Shown piece by piece: positions 17,844 through 25,954 of a DNA stretch of 46,220 bases; the stretch's first letter is position 1, and each line of letters starts with the position of its first letter. The notes under the pieces were generated by a model. It saw only the letters and a list, made by a program, of their open reading frames with translations. It had not been told where the DNA came from and searched no databases. This DNA comes from an uncultured Flavobacteriales bacterium (GTDB lineage Bacteria; Bacteroidota; Bacteroidia; Palsa-965), in contig CALJIF010000096.1 of NCBI GenBank assembly GCA_937974275.1, positions 1-46,220 on the forward strand. Direction: 5' to 3'. A program made the translations under genes and the position numbers.

Positions 17844-18611
17844 TTAGAACCATTTTTTTCCGATACTGAAATTCAAATACAAGCTCAGCAAATACGGATG
17901 CATTTTCTGAGTAGCCATCAACGGCACATCCTTAGCGTAAACATCAAGAATTACGCCTGTTTCAAGGGATTTTATTTCAGTATCCACAGGGCCATATTCA
18001 AAGTTTAATCCGAATTTCAAATAGCCTCCGGGCTGTAGCGACATGTCTCCAAATCCTCGCATGAAAGGTGCTCGGCCATAAATATTATCCTGAAAATGAC
18101 GATCCGGGTCGTATTTCTCCGTAACAACGGCGTAGGTTCCCGGTATTCCGGTGTCTTTTAGAATTTCCAGATATACAGGCTTCAGGAACATCAATGAAGC
18201 CCCAATAACTGCAACATAGCGAATTTCAACACCATTCTTTTCCGGCTTCGTATAAATCACGTTATGAAAACCGATACCCGGACGAATGAGATAAGCACTA
18301 TTTAATTTACCGTAGAAATACCCTTTAGCATTGTCGAAAGAAGGGTTGGTAGTTTTGAATTCTTTATTGTGACGGTAGTACGTCACTTCCATTTCGAACA
18401 ATCGCTTTCGAAAGCCGGTTACATGTTTACCACGACGGTAATTGATTCCTAAACCATTCGTATGAATAAGTACACCCGCCGTTGATTCATTTCGGTACAA
18501 CAATTTCACCTCGTCAAAAGTATTTTCGTTACCCTGCACAGTCTTATTCTCAACCTGTGCGACAAGGTTGAAGGAGAAGAAAAGTAATATGATCCAAATA
18601 AGACGCTTCAT
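17844..18611 (-). CDS. Predicted outer-membrane beta-barrel protein, function unknown
   Basis: This is a 255-residue protein with a signal peptide ending LVAQ (residue 19). The rest is rich in beta-strand-like stretches (GYFYGKLNSAYLIRPGIGFHNVIY, YLKFGLNFEYGP) and ends in LLSLYLNFSIGKKWF. The aromatic final residue is typical of outer-membrane barrels inserted by BAM. I do not recognise a named family. It is upstream of lipA in the same orientation, probably co-transcribed, with a perfect promoter box ahead of it. A role in lipoate metabolism is not implied. Confidence 0.7.
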   Translation of the reverse strand: MKRLIWIILLFFSFNLVAQVENKTVQGNENTFDEVKLLYRNESTAGVLIHTNGLGINYRRGKHVTGFRKRLFEMEVTYYRHNKEFKTTNPSFDNAKGYFYGKLNSAYLIRPGIGFHNVIYTKPEKNGVEIRYVAVIGASLMFLKPVYLEILKDTGIPGTYAVVTEKYDPDRHFQDNIYGRAPFMRGFGDMSLQPGGYLKFGLNFEYGPVDTEIKSLETGVILDVYAKDVPLMATQKMHPYLLSLYLNFSIGKKWF

Positions 18612-18631
18612 TTCGTACTTTTGAATTCAAT

Positions 18632-18639
18632 CAAAGGTA
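18632..18639 (-). promoter_or_regulatory. Candidate -7 promoter box of the 17844-18611 / lipA unit
   Basis: On the minus strand TACCTTTG is a perfect match to TAnnTTTG. It ends 20 bases before the ATG at 18611. The nearest upstream TTG is only 14 bases away, so the -33 part is unclear. Confidence 0.55.
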
Positions 18640-18670
18640 CAAAGAATACACGTCAAAGCCATTTTTGTTC

Positions 18671-19078
18671 ATGAAAATCGCCGAAGTAGAATATCAAGGT
18701 CAATTGCGCACAACGGGCACTCATTTGCGCTCGGGTAATCAAATAACTACGGATGCTCCTCCGGATAATAATGGCAAAGGAGAAGCATTTTCACCAACGG
18801 ACTTAATGTCTACTTCTTTGGCTTCCTGCATGATGACCATTATGGGAATTGTAGCCGAACGTCACGGATGGAATTTACAGGGAATGAAAGCCGGTGTTAC
18901 CAAAATTATGGGTACTGAACCACGAAGAGTTGTAGAGATTCACGTGGAGTTTACGATCCCTGCGTTGGGAATCAGCGATCAGGAAAAGAAATTGTTGGAA
19001 CATGCTGCACACACTTGTCCGGTTGCAAAAAGCTTACATCCCGATTTAAAGCAAGTAGTTAGTTTTAACTGGTTGTAA
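18671..19078 (+). CDS. OsmC-family peroxiredoxin-like protein
   Basis: This 135-residue OsmC/Ohr-fold protein has the two family cysteines at Cys53 (LASCMMTI) and Cys116 (HTCPVAKSL). They form the peroxide-reactive pair in OsmC and Ohr. GEAFSPTDLMSTSLASC is the usual region before the first cysteine. It probably reduces organic hydroperoxides in the cytoplasm. I chose the ATG at 18671 over a TTG two codons upstream. The 3' end overlaps the ytxJ-like gene on the other strand by 14 bases. Confidence 0.9.
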   Translation: MKIAEVEYQGQLRTTGTHLRSGNQITTDAPPDNNGKGEAFSPTDLMSTSLASCMMTIMGIVAERHGWNLQGMKAGVTKIMGTEPRRVVEIHVEFTIPALGISDQEKKLLEHAAHTCPVAKSLHPDLKQVVSFNWL

Positions 19079-19406
19079 GTTTTGTCACGTCTCCAGCGTT
19101 GATGTTCTCGTGTGAAGCATGATAAACACATTCACCATCGCGGATCAGTAAAACTTGCGGAGACTGGTGCTGCACTCCATATCGCTGAGCTATTTCTCCT
19201 GAAATGTCGCGGTGCTGCAGTAAGTCCAGATAATAAACGGGAGTGTCGTTCTCCAAACTCCATTCATCATTAAAACGCTGCCAGGCACTCCGGCTAATAA
19301 AGCAGCGCGTGCTGTGCTTAAATAAAACTACACCGGTTGATAATTCACGCGATAATTGATCCACTGAATTCAGGTCATTGATGCCGGTAAGTTCGTTTAG
19401 ACGCAT
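19065..19406 (-). CDS. ytxJ: YtxJ-type bacillithiol-linked thioredoxin-like protein
   Basis: This 113-residue thioredoxin-fold protein has a single-cysteine motif FKHSTRCFIS (Cys35), the hallmark of the YtxJ/BrxC (DUF2847) family. In Firmicutes BrxC is a bacilliredoxin that removes bacillithiol from proteins, and the TIGR-style name is bacillithiol system redox-active protein YtxJ. Later motifs include YYLDLLQHRDISGEIAQRYGVQHQSPQVLLI. It overlaps the OsmC gene tail to tail. The 43-residue lipoprotein gene lies upstream on the same strand but is separated by a terminator. Confidence 0.88.
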   Translation of the reverse strand: MRLNELTGINDLNSVDQLSRELSTGVVLFKHSTRCFISRSAWQRFNDEWSLENDTPVYYLDLLQHRDISGEIAQRYGVQHQSPQVLLIRDGECVYHASHENINAGDVTKLTTS

Positions 19407-19424
19407 AGCTTAAAAACATAAAAA

Positions 19425-19446
19425 GGCCGAATGAGAACATCCGGCC
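19425..19446 (-). terminator. Rho-independent terminator of the small lipoprotein gene
   Basis: On the minus strand GGCCGGATG, loop TTCT and CATTCGGCC form a 9-bp stem with one G-U pair. TTTTTATG follows. It lies 20 bases after the stop at 19467 and just before the ytxJ start at 19406. Confidence 0.88.
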
Positions 19447-19466
19447 CGAATTCGAAATCGCTGTAA

Positions 19467-19598
19467 TTAGAAATTATTTTGTGTTTTAGCTTTTGGAGCT
19501 GCGCTGCGGTATGCGTCACACTTTTCTTTCGACTTACAGGAAACAGCAACGGATGATACCAATGCCGCAACAAAAAGGGCTAAAAAAACTTTTTTCAT
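19467..19598 (-). CDS. Small 43-residue putative lipoprotein
   Basis: A short open frame encodes MKKVFLALFVAALVSSVAVS, then Cys21 and a hydrophilic tail rich in Lys, Ala and Ser ending KTQNNF. The N-terminus is a classic signal peptide, and AVSC is a plausible lipobox, which would leave a mature lipopeptide of only 23 residues. Support for a real gene is strong because it has its own promoter (TTG-N20-TACTTTAG) and its own strong terminator. The function is unknown. Confidence 0.8.
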   Translation of the reverse strand: MKKVFLALFVAALVSSVAVSCKSKEKCDAYRSAAPKAKTQNNF

Positions 19599-19642
19599 AG
19601 TTTCAGTTGTATGATTAATTGTGTGTAGTTACAAGAACCGTG

Positions 19643-19673
19643 CTAAAGTAGTTGATACGATAGGACATACCAA
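19643..19673 (-). promoter_or_regulatory. Promoter of the small lipoprotein gene
   Basis: On the minus strand TTG (19673-19671), a 20-base spacer and TACTTTAG (19650-19643) match TTG-N17-23-TAnnTTTG with one mismatch. The 5' UTR would be about 38-40 bases. Confidence 0.6.
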
Positions 19674-19773
19674 GTTAGTGAGTTTTTTTTTATTAACAAG
19701 CAACCTGTAAATTCGTGCACCTTGTATGTAACCTAAAAGTTTGTGTTTTGTTTAGATTTTAATTAGTTATCGT

Positions 19774-20454
19774 ATGTCAACTTCCGTTTATCCGCAGATT
19801 CATCCCAGTTGGGCGAAAGCGCTCCGGCACGAATTCGAACAAGACTATTTTTTAGCGCTAAAGCAATTCTTATTGGAAGAAAAGTCACAATTTCCGGTTT
19901 ACCCTCCGGGACCACTGATATTTAACGCCTTTAACCAAACCCCTTTCGAAGAAGTTAAAGTGGTGATCATCGGGCAAGATCCGTATCATGGATTCGGTCA
20001 GGCCAATGGCATGTGTTTCTCGGTTTCTGCAGGCATAAAACATCCGCCTTCACTGGTTAATATTTTCAAAGAAATGCAGAAAGATCTGAATGTGCCTTAT
20101 CCGAAAACCGGCGATTTAACGGGTTGGGCGAAACAAGGTGTTCTGCTTTTAAATACTACATTAACTGTTCGGGAAGCACAACCTGCATCACACCGCGGTC
20201 ACGGCTGGGAAATATTTACCGATAACGTTATTCGTCACATCTCCGATCATCGTGAAGGGATTGTATTCATCCTTTGGGGCGCACACGCGCGCGAAAAGAA
20301 AAGTTTGATCAATCTTGATAAACACAAGATTCTGGAATCTGCGCACCCATCGCCATTTTCCGCATCAAAATTTTTCGGATGCAGACATTTCAGCAAAACA
20401 AATTACTACTTGATTGAATTCGGTAAGGAACCCATCAACTGGTTTCAATTATAA
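19774..20454 (+). CDS. ung: Uracil-DNA glycosylase
   Basis: Ung removes uracil from DNA to start base-excision repair. The 226-residue length matches family 1. The catalytic water-activating loop GQDPYH is at 67-72 with Asp69. The uracil-binding GMCFSV follows, and the minor-groove loop HPSPFSASKFFGCRHFS begins at His191. The start is the only ATG that keeps the full N-terminal domain. It is a single plus-strand gene, 6 bases from the stop of the next minus-strand gene. Confidence 0.96.
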   Translation: MSTSVYPQIHPSWAKALRHEFEQDYFLALKQFLLEEKSQFPVYPPGPLIFNAFNQTPFEEVKVVIIGQDPYHGFGQANGMCFSVSAGIKHPPSLVNIFKEMQKDLNVPYPKTGDLTGWAKQGVLLLNTTLTVREAQPASHRGHGWEIFTDNVIRHISDHREGIVFILWGAHAREKKSLINLDKHKILESAHPSPFSASKFFGCRHFSKTNYYLIEFGKEPINWFQL

Positions 20455-20460
20455 CCGCGA

Positions 20461-21813
20461 TTACTGTTTGATCATTTTAAGTCTGCTCAACACTTTTCCG
20501 TTGCGCATAGGTTGCAACAAGTAAAAACCTGAAGGCAAATCCTTAACTTCAATTTGAGTCGCATTGCCGCCGGTTATCTGCTGTGCTTTAATAACCACAC
20601 CGTTAATTCCGATAATTTGAATTGCATCAGGAGTAACGGAACCTGAATTCCATTGTAATGTTACTATATCAGTTACGGGATTAGGAACGACATTAAATAC
20701 CACTGCAGATTTATTTTCTTCTATGCCTGTAATTACAACCGGAGCAGAGGCATATACACATGAATTGTAATAGGTTGTTTCCACGTGATAAGATCCGACA
20801 CCGAGAATTGTATAGGACGAAGAATTAGCGCCGGGAATTGCAACATTATTCAGCATCCATTGATATGTCACAGCTGCAGAGGATGAAAGTACATTACCAT
20901 TAACACTAATCACAGGTGGCGGAAACAGACATGTACTTTGATAATTGAAGCGAGGAGAACTGAGTAATGAATCACCAAAAGACTCCCAAGCCGGACAATC
21001 GCCTTTTAAATAATAGGCCAGCCATAAATTCATCATATCCTGGGCTGCATCCTGTTGTTCTGCTCTGGTAATGGTTGGATTAGGCGTACACGTTCCCTCG
21101 CCGAAAGAACAATTAAAGTTGTTGTTGGCGAAGTAACAGTGCCCACCGCCTTTTACCTCCAGATAAGTCTTACAGGGAACTGTTAACCCATTATACATTG
21201 GAAGTTGATGTTGCGCAGGAGGTGTTACGCAATCGTTCTCGCCGGCAATAACTAATGCAGGAACGGTAACGTTGGCAGCTGCCAGAATTGATGACGGATT
21301 GGTGTTCGCCGGAGCCAGTGTCACCATTGTAGTTATCGTCGCATTATTTTCTGCTGCAAGAAATGAAGCTCCTCCTCCCATAGAATGGCCCATGATAGCG
21401 CTGGTAGTTCCAACAGCACCAAAGAAAGGAGAATTTGCCGTAGTTCCCTCCGATTGCATTTTACCGATTAAAAATGCCAGATCACGACCAAACTCCGCAT
21501 GATTGGGTGACGTGTTGCCTTCCGTTCTTGGAAACATTACAATATAACCTTGTGGCACTAAAGCGGACCAAATATTTTGATAAGCGCTCCATACCATGAC
21601 AAATCCATGTCCGAAAGAAATAACAGGAAACTGTCCTTGCGCAATAGCCACATTATCACCGGCAACAGTAGCAGGATAATAAATTTCAGTTTCAATCTGG
21701 CGATTATTGCGGGCAGGATCGGTATAAATAATATTGCGATGACCAACAGCAAAAGACTGTGCAGAAATTTCGCCCATCAGTGCGATGCATAAAAAGAGGA
21801 AGATGTTTTTCAT
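20461..21813 (-). CDS. Secreted alpha/beta hydrolase, T9SS cargo
   Basis: This 450-residue protein has a signal peptide (1-19) and an alpha/beta-hydrolase domain at about 22-270. The nucleophile elbow is GHSMGGG with Ser144; Asp194 in GENDCVTPP and His225 in KGGGHCYF complete a likely triad. An oxyanion-type stretch FGHGFVM lies near residue 68. The domain resembles dienelactone-hydrolase, PAF-acetylhydrolase and cutinase-type esterases. Residues about 300-365 form an Ig-like domain (VTYQWMLNNVAIPGA), and 370-450 a T9SS sorting domain (VFNVVPNPVTDIVTLQW). It acts outside the cell or on its surface; the substrate is unknown. Confidence 0.87.
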   Translation of the reverse strand: MKNIFLFLCIALMGEISAQSFAVGHRNIIYTDPARNNRQIETEIYYPATVAGDNVAIAQGQFPVISFGHGFVMVWSAYQNIWSALVPQGYIVMFPRTEGNTSPNHAEFGRDLAFLIGKMQSEGTTANSPFFGAVGTTSAIMGHSMGGGASFLAAENNATITTMVTLAPANTNPSSILAAANVTVPALVIAGENDCVTPPAQHQLPMYNGLTVPCKTYLEVKGGGHCYFANNNFNCSFGEGTCTPNPTITRAEQQDAAQDMMNLWLAYYLKGDCPAWESFGDSLLSSPRFNYQSTCLFPPPVISVNGNVLSSSAAVTYQWMLNNVAIPGANSSSYTILGVGSYHVETTYYNSCVYASAPVVITGIEENKSAVVFNVVPNPVTDIVTLQWNSGSVTPDAIQIIGINGVVIKAQQITGGNATQIEVKDLPSGFYLLQPMRNGKVLSRLKMIKQ

Positions 21814-22027
21814 GGCAGGAATTTATGTTGGGCAAACTTCTGATCTAAGTTGAGCGAAAAAAAATCTCTTCAAAAGTTTAAAATCAGTCTTTCAATTAAA
21901 TCTTTTGAATCTACTCGCTCATTAACCGAAACTCAAGACAATACAATTAACATAGACAAATGTTTAACTTTAGTCCGAAGGTTTTATGATTGTTCGGTAA
22001 CATCCGCGATAAGCAAGTGCCACAGAT

Positions 22028-23527
22028 ATGCTCAGTATCCAGAAAGTAATTGTCCTGCTAGACGACTTCCATTACGAGGCGTTGTGCGAACATTTTAAAT
22101 CGATTAAAGCAGAGTTGCCGCTTCGCCTTATTCAGGAGTCGCGTAAAATGGGGATTTCAGAAAAAGACTCTGACGAACTTTGTAAACTCATTTACAAAAA
22201 AGCGGGCGCAATTGAAAAACGAAAATTTTTCCAGCTGGCTCACCATACGTTTAAACTCACAGCCTTTCTCAGCAGAAATTATCCTTCGTACCTCAACAAT
22301 ACAATTGGTAAAATTGAGCGTCTGGTAAATACGGCTAAAGTAAATCAGGCCGAGCAACTGGCAGAAATTGCATTGGACATTGCAGAAAAAATTGAAGACT
22401 ATTCCACTGCACGCTCTATCCTTCAATTCCTCGCGCAACAAGCATACATCCGTGAGCGCAAATCGGAAGCTGTTCGTTATCTGGAAAGGAATCATATCAA
22501 TATAGAAGCCGAACTGGCATTAAACAGTTTGTACCTCTATATCCGAAGCAACTTACACTTTAAGGACAAATCAGTACTTGATTTGGTTGAGAATGAAAAG
22601 CACCTTAGCTTTTTTGCGTCACTACATCATCACACATCATTTGCTGTTCGCATTTTAAGCAGATACGGAACCTGTTACAGTTTGCATTTCCTAAATGATC
22701 CTCGTTTTTATTCGGAAAAAACTTTAGCCGAATTGAATGCCATCGCGGAAGAACTTGAAAAGAATCCATACGTAGTATTTCCGTTCTCGGATGACATTGA
22801 ATTGAACGTTGATTATTTACGATTAAAGCTGTTAATCTCTCAACTTCCTCAGGAAGAAATGCAAAAGGAAGCCTCACGATTACTGCAAAAGAAAAACACA
22901 CCCTTATTCTGGAAAAACTACCTGAATGCCGCAGAGATTGCCTTTCTGAGCATACAGATTAGTGGAATCGTGAGTAAGTACGGAAGATCGTACCGTAAAA
23001 ATTGGAATCAACATTTACCGGAAGATATTAAACAACAGCTTCAACTTGGTCGGGCCACATGTGAACGTATTCTTAAAAATGCTTCCTGGCATGAAGAGAA
23101 TATGCATGTGCGACACATCAACATGAATAATATTTACTGCTGTTATTTGCTGATGGGCAGTGAACGTGACCAGAAAAAAGTAACGGAACTTTTGGAAGGC
23201 TTGTTATTCAATTATCAGCAGGTTGCTTTTCATCGTTTATACGATCAGCTGTTTGCTACGCTGATTATGGCATATTTCAATCTTGGCGAATATCAGCGCG
23301 TGCAGGAGTGTTACAAGCGTTATGAAAAAATCACCTCCAGCAGTTCCAAACTTCCGGAAAACGATTTAACGATAAAGGCATTGTACTACGCCGCGCAATG
23401 GATACTCAGCGAGCGAAAACAGTACCGAGATAAATTAAATACGGTTTACGCTGAAACTCAAAAGTCGGCTCATCTCGAAAATCCGAAACAGCTGATTGAA
23501 GATTTGAAAGATTATTTCAAAATCTAA
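22028..23527 (+). CDS. Helical protein of unknown function
   Basis: This 499-residue protein is one I cannot assign. There is no signal peptide or membrane segment. The sequence is almost wholly helical, with heptad- and TPR-like stretches, for example AEQLAEIALDIAEKIEDYSTARSI near 110, ARSILQFLAQQAYIRERKSEAV near 130 and AYFNLGEYQRVQECYKRYEKI near 430. The N-terminus MLSIQKVIVLLDDFHYEAL is more hydrophobic. It may be a TPR-like scaffold in the cytoplasm. It is preceded by a 214-base divergent region without clear structure, and its stop overlaps that of the TonB receptor gene by 4 bases. Confidence 0.75.
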   Translation: MLSIQKVIVLLDDFHYEALCEHFKSIKAELPLRLIQESRKMGISEKDSDELCKLIYKKAGAIEKRKFFQLAHHTFKLTAFLSRNYPSYLNNTIGKIERLVNTAKVNQAEQLAEIALDIAEKIEDYSTARSILQFLAQQAYIRERKSEAVRYLERNHINIEAELALNSLYLYIRSNLHFKDKSVLDLVENEKHLSFFASLHHHTSFAVRILSRYGTCYSLHFLNDPRFYSEKTLAELNAIAEELEKNPYVVFPFSDDIELNVDYLRLKLLISQLPQEEMQKEASRLLQKKNTPLFWKNYLNAAEIAFLSIQISGIVSKYGRSYRKNWNQHLPEDIKQQLQLGRATCERILKNASWHEENMHVRHINMNNIYCCYLLMGSERDQKKVTELLEGLLFNYQQVAFHRLYDQLFATLIMAYFNLGEYQRVQECYKRYEKITSSSSKLPENDLTIKALYYAAQWILSERKQYRDKLNTVYAETQKSAHLENPKQLIEDLKDYFKI

Positions 23528-25914
23528 AAATCGATACTGTAATAGAATAACGGCAACAATCCTAATTGATATTGTTCCACCACCGGATTTGCAGTAGGCG
23601 TTACCGGATTTGGAGAATACGTCAGTCCTAAAATATTCTTCCTGTTCAACACATTCACCACATCAATTCCGATTTCGTGCGTTAACTTTTTCGTATTCAT
23701 GCGCCAAACTACACGCACGTCCAGGCGAAAATAAGACCTTGAAAACTGCAACGTATTTCGTAAAGAATCTACCAACACCTCGTCATTTTCAATAGCAGAT
23801 GCGGCAGTGTCAATCGGCGTGTACCAACGTTTTCCGGCCATGGTCAGTTTTGTTCCCAACTGAATAGTTTGTTTGTCGTTGATTTTAAATTCCTTTCCTG
23901 CTAAAGCATTAAATGCGTACCGCGTATTAAAATCGGTGTTGCGAGTAACGCCGTCACTTCCTTTATAAGTAGCGTCAAACAACGACAACGTGGTCATGAA
24001 GAAATAGTTTTTACTAAAGAATTTCTCCAGAGTTAATTCTACACCATAATTCTGACCTGTTCCGGAATTGACAAGCGAATCGGGGAAATAACGACTGAAT
24101 CCCGTTCCCTGATTCAACACCGAAAACGAAGATGCAACAACATCAACAGGAACATCATATAAATACTGATAATACGCTTCTACTTTCAAACGCATACTTT
24201 CTGAAAGAATACGATCATAACCTACAACCGAGTGATAGCTTCTGATAAAATCAAGATTCTTATTGTGTAAATTATTATTCGTAGTTAACGATGCGCGGTG
24301 CGAATAATACACATATGCCGGAAGCATTTGGCTGTGCATTCCCACTCCTACATGAAATGAATTCAAATCGTTAAGCGCATAACGCATACCTAGACGCGGT
24401 TCCACAGCAGTGCTTCCATTCAATGTGAAATACTGTCCGTGTAAACCGGCATTCAGCGTCAGTTTATCGTTGGGACGAAAACGAATTTGTGCGTAAGGCT
24501 GAATCAGAAAAGAGGAACCCGAATAATCCTGTCGATTATAAAATAAGAACGTGACTTCGCTGTGAATACTATCCTGCAAAGTGTTTCGATACAAGTCGTT
24601 ATACATTCCCGCTTTTAGCGTAGTTCTTGAAGAAAGTTTTTTAGAAATGTACCAATTCATGGACACGCGATCTTCATCGTTCCGATAACCCATTTTAGGA
24701 GTGATGGAATCGAGGTTGAAAGATGGACTTCTCCAAACAAGATCATGATGCGCGGAGGAATAACGTCTGCTACCTGCAACAACCGCGCGGAAGAATGTGG
24801 TTTCATTCAACGGCTTTGCGTATACGACACCTGAAACGAACATGCCACTTCTGAAATATTGATCGCGGCTATCTTCACCGTACAATTCATCGGCGTATTC
24901 GGTGTATTCACTCACGATGATATCAATCTTACTGTTGCCGCCTATGCCGAACCACGAAAGATTGCCTCCATTCTTCAACGGAAAATTTAACTTGAAAGCA
25001 CCATCCATATAGGAAGGTACAGCACCGGTTCCAATCGGAATATTCGCTGCTTCAAACATGCGCAATGTCGAATAACGGTAATTCACCAGGAACGATGCCC
25101 CGGATGATTTTTTCAATGGACCTTCTGCTGATAATTCAGTTCCCAAAAAACCGAACTGACCGTTGAACTCGAACTTCTCGTTATTCCCATTTCGCATACG
25201 CAAATCAAATGCTGCTGCGATGCTATTTCCATATTCTGCTGCGAATGCACCTGTGAAGAAGTCGGAATTCGACAACACTTTATTATTCAAAATACTTACG
25301 GGCCCGCCGGTAGTTCCTTCAATAGCAAAGTGATTCGGATTGGGAATATCCACACCTTCCACACGCCACAACACACCACTCGGCGAATTACCGCGTACAA
25401 CGATATCATTTCGGGAATCGTCTGCACCCTGCACACCGGCAAAGTTGGAAGCCATTCGTGCAGGATCGCCACGACTTCCCGCATAACGATTCGTTTCTTC
25501 CACAGAAAACATTCTACCGCTTCCTGTTGCCATTTCGTTAACAGTGCCTTCTTTCTTATCGGCAGTGATGACTACTTCCTGTTTGTTAATCACCAACTCT
25601 TCCATCTCGAGATTGAGCACTAACTCCTTTCCCGCAGTGAGTATCAAGTTGGAAGCATAAGGTGTTTGATAACCTGTAAATCGTGCCTGTAAGTCATAAC
25701 GACCTACATGAACATCCTGAAAACGGAATACACCATTAACATCGGTTACCGCGGGTTTTAAGCGTAAAGAGTCTTTAAACAACATTACGATTACACCGGG
25801 AAGCGGCGACTTTGAAACTGCATCAACAACAGTTCCGCGAATAGTTTGTGTACTTTGGGAGAATGCACTAATTGATATGATTAGTGCAATCGTAAGGACC
25901 AGAATACGGTACAT
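23524..25914 (-). CDS. TonB-dependent outer-membrane receptor
   Basis: This 796-residue receptor has a signal peptide ending SAFSQ and then a carboxypeptidase-regulatory-like domain at about 20-105 (TIRGTVVDAVSKSPLPGVIV). A plug domain at about 120-230 follows (GVQGADDSRNDIVVRGNSPSG, EGVDIPNPNHFA), then a 22-strand-type barrel ending LPLFYYSIDF. No SusD partner gene is adjacent, so a SusC-like glycan importer is unlikely. hemE lies 40 bases upstream on the same strand, which might hint at iron or haem, but this is only context. I chose the ATG at 25914, because a TTG seven codons upstream would include promoter sequence. Confidence 0.93.
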   Translation of the reverse strand: MYRILVLTIALIISISAFSQSTQTIRGTVVDAVSKSPLPGVIVMLFKDSLRLKPAVTDVNGVFRFQDVHVGRYDLQARFTGYQTPYASNLILTAGKELVLNLEMEELVINKQEVVITADKKEGTVNEMATGSGRMFSVEETNRYAGSRGDPARMASNFAGVQGADDSRNDIVVRGNSPSGVLWRVEGVDIPNPNHFAIEGTTGGPVSILNNKVLSNSDFFTGAFAAEYGNSIAAAFDLRMRNGNNEKFEFNGQFGFLGTELSAEGPLKKSSGASFLVNYRYSTLRMFEAANIPIGTGAVPSYMDGAFKLNFPLKNGGNLSWFGIGGNSKIDIIVSEYTEYADELYGEDSRDQYFRSGMFVSGVVYAKPLNETTFFRAVVAGSRRYSSAHHDLVWRSPSFNLDSITPKMGYRNDEDRVSMNWYISKKLSSRTTLKAGMYNDLYRNTLQDSIHSEVTFLFYNRQDYSGSSFLIQPYAQIRFRPNDKLTLNAGLHGQYFTLNGSTAVEPRLGMRYALNDLNSFHVGVGMHSQMLPAYVYYSHRASLTTNNNLHNKNLDFIRSYHSVVGYDRILSESMRLKVEAYYQYLYDVPVDVVASSFSVLNQGTGFSRYFPDSLVNSGTGQNYGVELTLEKFFSKNYFFMTTLSLFDATYKGSDGVTRNTDFNTRYAFNALAGKEFKINDKQTIQLGTKLTMAGKRWYTPIDTAASAIENDEVLVDSLRNTLQFSRSYFRLDVRVVWRMNTKKLTHEIGIDVVNVLNRKNILGLTYSPNPVTPTANPVVEQYQLGLLPLFYYSIDF

Positions 25915-25951
25915 AGGGGTAACGTTTAGCAAATATAAACTTTACCCCTAT
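25913..25951. promoter_or_regulatory. Inverted repeat spanning promoter and start codon of the TonB receptor gene
   Basis: Arms ATAGGGGTAA (25913-25922) and TTACCCCTAT (25942-25951) pair perfectly. After one mismatch, GTTTA (25924-25928) pairs with TAAAC (25936-25940) around a 7-base centre. On the minus strand the centre holds TATATTTG (25937-25930), a perfect -7 box. The promoter-distal arm contains the first two bases of the ATG. hemE ends only four bases beyond the other arm. It may be an operator or, in a hemE read-through mRNA, a hairpin hiding the start codon. Confidence 0.7.
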
Positions 25952-25954
25952 TGT

